From JAZKDW01 sp040387375 (GTDB taxonomy: Bacteria > Pseudomonadota > Gammaproteobacteria > Burkholderiales > Burkholderiaceae_D): 64,000 bases of DNA. Positions within the stretch are counted from its first letter, which is position 1. The number at the start of each line of letters is the position of its first letter. The position numbers were made by a program, and so were the translations under genes. Where the stretch lies: the NCBI GenBank assembly GCA_040387375.1, contig JAZKDW010000008.1:62001-126000 (forward strand), given 5' to 3'. Positions 17,287 to 26,200 of this stretch are shown here, in pieces. The notes beneath the pieces are model-generated. The model made no database searches. It saw only the letters and a list, made by a program, of their open reading frames with translations, and was not told the DNA's origin.

Positions 17287-20200
17287 ATGAACAAGATCAA
17301 ACATCCACAGGCTCAAGCAAACAAACCTTCTTTGCAGACGCGCGCAGGCAGCAGTCTGGTACGGCGCCGCCCTGGCATTCTGGTTCTGGAACAACGTCTC
17401 ATGTTCGATGGCGCAGCCGCGGCTGAAGCGGTCGCGGTGCTCGCGGACCAAGTGTTCGACTCGAGTCCGGCATCCGCGCCAGCGCCGGACGAAAGCAGCT
17501 CCGGAGGCGAGCCTGCATCGGGAAGTTCATCGCCGTCTTCCAGCGAGCCACTCCCTGATGCCGGCAATACGCTGTTCGCCATTGCCACGGCCACCCAGGA
17601 CCTGCCGCCCAGCGTCGCTGCCGCGCAGCGGGATGCGGCACAACTGATCGATCAATTCCTGCAACAGCCTGACGCCGCTTCGCAACTGTTCCCGGTATTT
17701 GGCGCCGGCCAATCGGCGCCATCGGCCGAGTGGCTGCAGGCGGCCAATGGCTTTCTCGATGCATGGCGCAGCGGGGAAACGTCGGTGCGCGTGGAACTTG
17801 TCAGCGGCACGGACCTTTGGGGCAGCTTCGGTGCCTACGCAGCGATGGGGCCGACCGGCGAACCCGTGATTTACCTGAATGCCGACTGGATAAAAGGGGG
17901 CGCCAGCAGCCTCCATATCGCTCACGTATTGATCGAGGAGTTCGGCCACCACATTGATGCCCGCCTGAATGGCAGCGTGGATACCATTGGCGACGAGGGT
18001 GAAGCGTTTGCCGCCAGAGTGCTGAACCTGCAACCAGGTAGTGACGACTGGGCACGGATCAACACCGAAGACGACCGCTTGAACATCATGATCGACGGCG
18101 CCGAGGTCAGCGTGGAGATGATCTCGCTCCAGTTCACCCGCGTCTGGAATGTGGGTACGAACGATCTCGAAGAAAACTCCCTGACCATCGGCAGTCTTCT
18201 CACCGGCACCAAGTTCATATTCGAATCGGATATCGCGACAGATCAATGGTTCAGCGGGAATAATACCCGCGGCAGGCTCTATGCAGTGGATGCCAGCAAT
18301 CTGGTGATCGGCGAGTACTACGGCGAAATCAGCCGCCTTGTGAAGAACGGCTCCACTGTGGTCGGCCTGCAGTTCTACGTGTATCCCGATTCCGCTTCAC
18401 CAGGCACCGGCACGCCGTCCCAGATAATGCTCATCGGCGTCGGAAACTGGCAACCTCCCGGGGCCACGGTGGGTACCAGCAGCGACCCTGTGTCAGGCGC
18501 GCTGAACAAGCTGATTCCTTCCAACAGCGCCCCGGTCGCGGTCGCCGACACGGGAATCGCCTTTGAGTCAGGAGGGGAGAATAATGGCACGGTGCCTTTG
18601 AACGCCATTGCCACTGGCACGGTGGTGGGCAACGACACGGATGTGGACATCACCTATGGCTTCGGCGCCACGTCTGGCACTGACCCGCTGACGGTGACGA
18701 AGGTCATCAATAGTACGGCGGGCACCACCGGCACACCAGGCGCTGGCACCACCTCGGTCAATGGCGCCACCATCAACGGCCTGTATGGCACGTTGACCAT
18801 CGGGGCCAATGGCACGAACAGCTATGCCGTCAACAACAGCAATGCCACGGTTGAAGCGCTGCGCACCAACAGCAATACGGTCATCGATACCTTCACCTAC
18901 ACGATCAGCGATGGCAAAGGCGGCAAGGCAACCAGCACCCTGACGATCACCGTCAAGGGCGGCAATGACGACCCCATTGCAAGAGACGATTACAACATCG
19001 CCAAGGAGTCGGTTGAGCCTACTGTTCCCAATCAATATGGCGCGTCCGATTTGATCGGCCGGCAGGCGGCAGGCAATGTGCTGACCAACGATGCGGATGT
19101 GGATGCCGGTGATGGCAAGACCGTGACCGGCCTCACCGGGTCGGCGACCGCATCTGCGATATCCAACACGGCGCCGGATGTGAAACTGACCTTCGTCGGC
19201 CAGACTGGATTTAACTCGGTAAGCACCAGCAGCAAACTTTACCTGAGCATTGGCGGCGTTTACAGGCAGGTATATGACAGCGCCAATAATCCCGTCAGCG
19301 TGTTATCGAAAACCGAAGTCACGGCCAACAACTGGTCGATTGTGCTCAGCGGCACGCCGACCAAATATTATGACGCGGCCGGGAACGTAACGATTGCCGA
19401 CATGAGCTTTTTGAACGGCAAGGGTGTGGGTTTCGAAAACTCGACCAGTACCACTGAAAACGTCGCTGGCATGAAAGAAGCGACGGTAGGCACTGCGGTA
19501 ACGGTGGCTTCCGCGACTGTCACGCTCAACGCTGCTTCCCTGAGTGGTGCAATTGCCAGTGGCATGAGTGTCACCGGTACCGGTGTTCCTGGTGGCACAA
19601 CGATTACCGCAATCACCTACGACGGGTCAGGCAATGCCAGTACGGTCACCCTGAGCAATGCCATCACGTCTACCGTCGGCGTTCAGCTGAATTTTTCTGC
19701 CGCGGCCGGCACTACCGTGACAGGCCGCTACGGTACCCTTGCCATTGCCGCCAATGGCGTCTATATCTATACACCCACGGCCAATAATCCGGCTCTGGCG
19801 GTGGGGCAATCGGCCGTAGAGCAGTTCAAGTACAACATGATGGACACGGCGACGGCGCCCTCGTCTGCCACGCTTTACATCACGGTGTATGGGTCGGCTT
19901 CAACCGATCCGAATGCGGTGGCCGATACGGCCAGTGCATCGGAAGCGGGCGGCGTCGGCAACGGCACGGCGGGCACCAATCCCGGCGGCAGTTTGTTGAG
20001 CAATGATACGACGCCGTCGGGTAGCAATACCCTGGTCGGCGCCAAAACGCCAGACGCGAGCACCGTAACCGCGCTCATCACCAACAGCCAGACTGCGCCC
20101 GACAATACCAGCTGGGATGCGAAGGTCGTGGGCCGCTACGGCAGCTTGTTCGTCAAGGCGGATGGGACATATAAATATTTCGTCGACAATGCGGATGTCA

Positions 20201-23200
20201 ACGTGCAGGCGCTCGTTACCGGGCAATCGCTGTCAGACATCTTCAAGTACAAGATCCAGAACACCGGAGGCGGAATCGGCTGGGCCGATGTGACGATCAG
20301 CATCGCCGGCGCCTACGATACGCCAGTCCCTGTCGCGGATACCAACAGCGTGGTGTCGGCCCTGTCCAACGCGGTCGGTGATGTGCTGGAAAATGACAGC
20401 GATGTGGATGCCGGGGATGCCAGAACGGTTACCAGGGTGATTGCCGGAACCGGCTCATTGCCGGGCAGCGAAAACGTCGCTGCGGCGAGTACCTCCGTCA
20501 GCGGATACACCTCGGTCACCGGCACTTACGGCACGCTGCACATTGGCGCCAACGGCAGCTATACCTACGCCGTTGACAGCAGCAATGCGGCGGTAAAAGC
20601 CCTGGCGCCAGGCGAGACGCTGGCAAGCCCCGAGGTGTTCACCTATCAGGTCAAGGATGCAGGTGGTTTGGTCGCCATCACCACACTCAGCATCACAATT
20701 GAAGGTGTGAACGATGCGCCTGTAAATAGCGTGCCTGGCGGGGTACTGTCTGTCGCCAGCGGGGTGTCGCTCAGCCTTGCCGGCGCCAATTTGTTTTCAA
20801 GCGGCGATGTCGACAACAACCTCGCCTCGGTTACCGTAGCCGTGCAGTCAGGCATATTGGCTACCAGCCTGGCTGGAAGCAGTTCCACAGGATCCAATCA
20901 AACATTGGTCACCACACTGGCGGGTGGCGCAAGCATTTACGGGACCGAAAACGGGACGGAGAACGGCACCTCCAGCATTACTTTCTACGGCACACGCGAT
21001 CAGATCAATGCCGCGCTGGCTTCCCTGACTTACACCTCGAACAACGGTTTTGCAGGCAGTGATACGTTCACGATTACATCGGTCGATAGCGAGGCGCTGG
21101 TCGATACGGATACAAAGTCCATCACTGTTGTCGAGGGGATCGTCCAGGTCAGCTCCATCACGGTCAACGAGAACTCGCCCTATGCCGTGTTCATCGTGAC
21201 CGGCGCCGCCGGTCAGACCGTCACGCTGGCGCTGCAGAACGACAGCGATTTGCTGACGGCGAATGCAGCGCTGGGCACGGATACGGCAGCGGCGTCCAGC
21301 CTGCAGTATTTCAACGGCACGGCCTGGGTGACCTACACCGGGGCGGGCGCGGTGATTCCGGCTGGGGGCGAATTGCTGGTGCGGCTGGCGATCAGTGATG
21401 ACGCCAACTACGAAGGACCGGAGACCTTCCAGCTCAGCGTTACCAATAGCAGCAACAGCAGTTTCTACGGCACGGCCACGGTAGTGGACAACGGCACAGG
21501 CGCGATTTACCCGAACAACACGACGGGTGCTGCCGATTCGAATGCGGTACTGGATGACGATCGGGCGGTCACGGTAACAAGCCTGACGGTCAATGAGAAC
21601 TCGCCGTATGCGGTCTTTACCGTCACTGGCGCAATTGGCCAGGCCGTTGCTCTCGGACTTCAGAGCGATAGCGATCCACTGACCACGAATGCACTTACGG
21701 GAACGGATGCGGGCACGCAATTGCAGGTGCTGGTCAGTGGCGCCTGGGTCAATTACGATGCAGCCAGCCTGCCGGTCATCCCGGCGGGTGGAGAGTTGCT
21801 GGTGCGCTTGGCAATCACGGATGACGCAACTTCCGAAGGAGCTGAAACCTTCCAGCTGTCGGTGACGCCGACCGGCGGCCTGACGTCCTATGGCACGGCC
21901 ACCATCGTCGATGACGGTAGCGGCACCATCTACCCGAATAACATCACTGGCAATCCGGATCCGAATGCCGTGCTCGACGATGACCGGGCGGTAACGGTAA
22001 CGAGCCCGACGGTTAACGAAAACTCTCCATACGCGGTCTTTACCCTGACCGGTGTGGCTGGTCAAAACCTTGCTCTTACACTCCAGAACGATAGCGATTC
22101 GCTGACCGCGAATGCACTGCTGGGTACGGACACGGGCACGCAATTGCAGGTGCTGGTCGATGGCGCCTGGGTGAATTACGATGTGGCCAGCCTGCCTGTC
22201 ATCCCGGCAGGTGGACAGTTGCTGGTGCGGTTGGCGATCACGGATGATGCGAACTATGAAGGCGCCGAAACTTTCCAGCTGTCGGCTACGCCTACCGGCG
22301 GCCTGACGTCCTACGGCACGGCCACCATAGTCGATGATGGCACCGGCAGCATCTACCCGAACAATACAACGGGCAGTACCGATTCGAACGCAGTCTTGGA
22401 TGATGACCGGGCAGTAACGGTAACGAGCCCGACGGTCAACGAAAACTCGCCATATGTGGTCTTCACGTTGACCGGTGCGGTCGGGCAAAACCTTGCTCTG
22501 GCACTCCAGAACGATAGCGATCCGCTGACCGCGAATGCCCTGCTTGGCACGGATACTGGCACGCAGTTGCAGGTGCTGGTCAGTGGCGCCTGGGTGAACT
22601 ACGACGCGGGCAGCCTGCCGGCCATTCCAGCGGGCGGCCAATTGCTGGTGCGGGTGGCGATCACGGATGATGCGAACTACGAAGGCGCCGAGACCTTCCA
22701 GTTGTCGGTGACGCCGACGGGCGGCCTGACGTCCTACGGCACGGCAACCATTATCGATGACGGCACCGGCAGCATTTATCCGAACAACATCACGGGCAAC
22801 CCCGATCCGAATGCAGTGCTCGACGATGACCGGGCGGTAACAGTGACGAGCCCTACCGTCAATGAGAATTCGCCGTATGCCGTGTTCACAGTAACGGGTG
22901 CGGCCGGGCAAAACCTTGCTCTTGCACTCCAGTGCGACAGCGATCCGCTGACGGCCAATGCACTACTGGGCACGGACACCGGGTCGCAATTGCAAGTGCT
23001 GGTCAATGGCGCCTGGGTGAATTATGACGCGGCCAGCCTGCCTGTCATTCCGGCGGGAGGACAGTTGCTGGTACGGTTGGCAATCACCGATGATGCAAAT
23101 TACGAAGGTGCTGAAACCTTCCAGCTGTCGGTGACGCCGACTGGTGGCCTGACGTCCTACGGCACAGCCACCATCGTCGATGACGGCACCGGCACCATCT

Positions 23201-26200
23201 ACCCGAATAACACCACCGGCAATACCGATCCGAATGCGGTGTCTGACGATGACCGGGCAATACAAGTCAATAGCGTGACGGTCAATGAGAATTCACCGTA
23301 TGCGGTTTTCACGGTGTCTGGCACAGCCGGTCAGGCCCTCAGTTTGAGTCTGCAAAACGATAGCGATGTGGACACCGCCAATGCACTACTCGGCACCGAC
23401 AGTGGCACGCAGTTGCAGGTATTGGTCAGTGGCACCTGGGTGAATTACGATTCCGCCAGCCTGCCGGTCATTCCGGCGGGCGGTGAACTACTGGTGCGGG
23501 TGGCGATCACGGATGATGTGTCGTACGAAGGGGCTGAAACCTTCCAGTTGTCGATTACGCCGACTGGCGGACTGACGGCCTACGGCACTGCTACCATCGT
23601 GGATGACGGCAGCGGCTCGATTTACCCGAACAACACCACCGGTAATTCCGATCCGAATGCAGTGCTGGATGATGACCGCGCGGTAACGGTAACGAGCCCG
23701 ACCGTCAATGAAAATTCGCCATATGCGGTCTTCACGGTAGCCGGAGTTGCCGGGCAAAACCTTGCTCTGGCACTGCAGAATGATAGCGATTCTCTGACTG
23801 CGAATGCGCTGCTCGGCACGGATACTGGTGCTCAGTTGCAGATATTGGTCGATGGCGCCTGGGAGAATTACGACTCGGCCAGCCTGCCAGTCATTCCGGT
23901 CGGTGGACAGTTGCTGGTACGGTTGGCGATCACGGATGATGTAACGTACGAAGGGGCTGAAACCTTCCAGTTATCGGCGACCCCGACTGGCGGCCTGACG
24001 TCTTACGGCACCGCAACCATTATCGATGACGGCACCGGCACCATCTATCCGAACAACATCACGGGCGACCCCGATCCGAATGCGGTACTGGAAGACGACC
24101 GGGCGATACAGGTCACTGACGTGACAGTTAACGAGAACTCGCCGTATGCGGTGTTCACGCTCACTGGCGCAGCCGGCCAGGAATTCAGTTTGAGTCTGCA
24201 AAACGATAATGATGCGAACACCGCCAATGCATTGCCGGGCACGGACACCGGCACGCAGTTACAGGTGCTGGTCAGTGGCAGCTGGGTGAATTACGACGCG
24301 GCCAGCCTGCCTGTCATTCCGGTCGGTGGAGAGTTGCTGGTGCGGTTGGCGATCACGGATGATGCGACTGACGAAGGGGCTGAAATCTTCCAGCTGTCGG
24401 TGACAGCGACTGGCGGACTAACGTCCTACGGTATGGCCACCATAGTCGATGACGGCACGGGCACCATTTACCCCAACAACATCACGGGCAACCCGGATCT
24501 GAATGCAGTGCTGGATGATGACCGGGCGGTAACGGTCACGAGCCCGACTGTCAACGAAAACTCGCCATACGCCGTCTTCACGGTGACCGGTGCGGTCGGG
24601 CAAAACCTTGCGCTGGCACTCCAGAACGATAGCGATTCGCTGACGGCCAATGCGCTGCTCGGTACTGAGACTGGCACGCAGTTGCAGGTGCTGGTCAGTG
24701 GCGCCTGGGTGAATTACGACGCGGCCAGCTTGCCGGTCATTCCGGCGGGTGGACAGTTGCTGGTGCGGCTGGCAATCACGGATGATGCGAACCACGAAGG
24801 TGCTGAGACCTTCCAGCTATCGGCGACTCCTGCCGGTGGCCTGACGAGCTACGGCATCGCCACGATAGTCGATGACGGCACGGGCACTATTTACCCGAAT
24901 AACACAACGGGCAATCCGGATCCGAATGCAGTGCTGGACGACGACCGGACGGTCACGGTGACGAGCCTGACGGTCAACGAGAACTCTCCATACGCGGTGT
25001 TCACGGTGACTGGTGTTGCTGGGCAAAGTCTTGCACTGGCACTCCAGAACGATAGCGATTCACTGACCGCCAATGCGCTGATGGGTACCGACACCGGGTC
25101 GCAGTTGCAGGTGCTGGTCAGTGGCACTTGGGTGAATTATGACGCGGCCAGCTTGCCCGTCATTCCGGCGGGCGGCGAACTGCTGGTACGAGTAGCGATC
25201 ACCGATGATGCGACTGACGAAGGGGCTGAGACCTTCCAGTTGTCGGTGACCCCGACCGGTGGATTGACGTCCTACGGCACGGCTACCATTGTCGATGACG
25301 GCAGCGGCATCATCTACCCGAACAACATTACTGGCAACCCCGATCCAAATGCAGTTCTCGACGATGACCGGGCGGTAACGGTGACAAGTCCGACAGTCAA
25401 CGAGAACTCTCCATACGCGGTCTTCACGGTGACCGGCGTGGCCGGGCAAAACCTTGCGCTGGCACTCCAGAACGATAGTGATCCGCTGACGGCCAATGCA
25501 CTGCTCGGCACGGATACCGGGATGCAGTTGCAGGTGCTGGTCAGTGGCGCCTGGGTGAACTACGACGCGGGCAGTCTGCCGGTGATTCCGGTTGGCGGTG
25601 AACTACTGGTGCGTGTGGCGATCACGGATGATGCGACTGACGAAGGCACTGAAACCTTCCAGCTGTCGGTGACCCCGACTGGCGGCCTGACGTCCTACGG
25701 CACGGCCACGATCCTCGATGACGGTACAGGCGCGATTTACCCGAACAACACGACGGGTGCTACCGATTCGAATGCAGTACTGGATGACGATCGGGCGGTC
25801 ACGGTAACAAGCCTGACGGTCAACGAGAATTCGCCGTATGCGGTCTTTACCGTCACTGGCGCAATTGGCCAGGCCGTTGCTCTCGGACTCCAGAGCGATA
25901 GCGATCCGCTGACCGCGAATGCGCTGCTGGGAACGGATGCGGGCACGCAATTGCAGGTGCTGGTCAGTGGCGCCTGGGTGAATTACGACGCGGGCAGCCT
26001 GCCGGTCATTCCGGCGGGCGGCCAGTTGCTGGTGCGCCTGGCGATCATTGATGATGCGGCTTCCGAAGGCGCTGAAACCTTCCAGCTATCGGTGACGCCG
26101 ACTGGCGGACTGACATCCTTTGGCACGGCCACCGTCGTCGATGACGGCACCGGCACCATCTACCCGAATAACCTCACGGGCAACCCCGATGCAAATGCGG

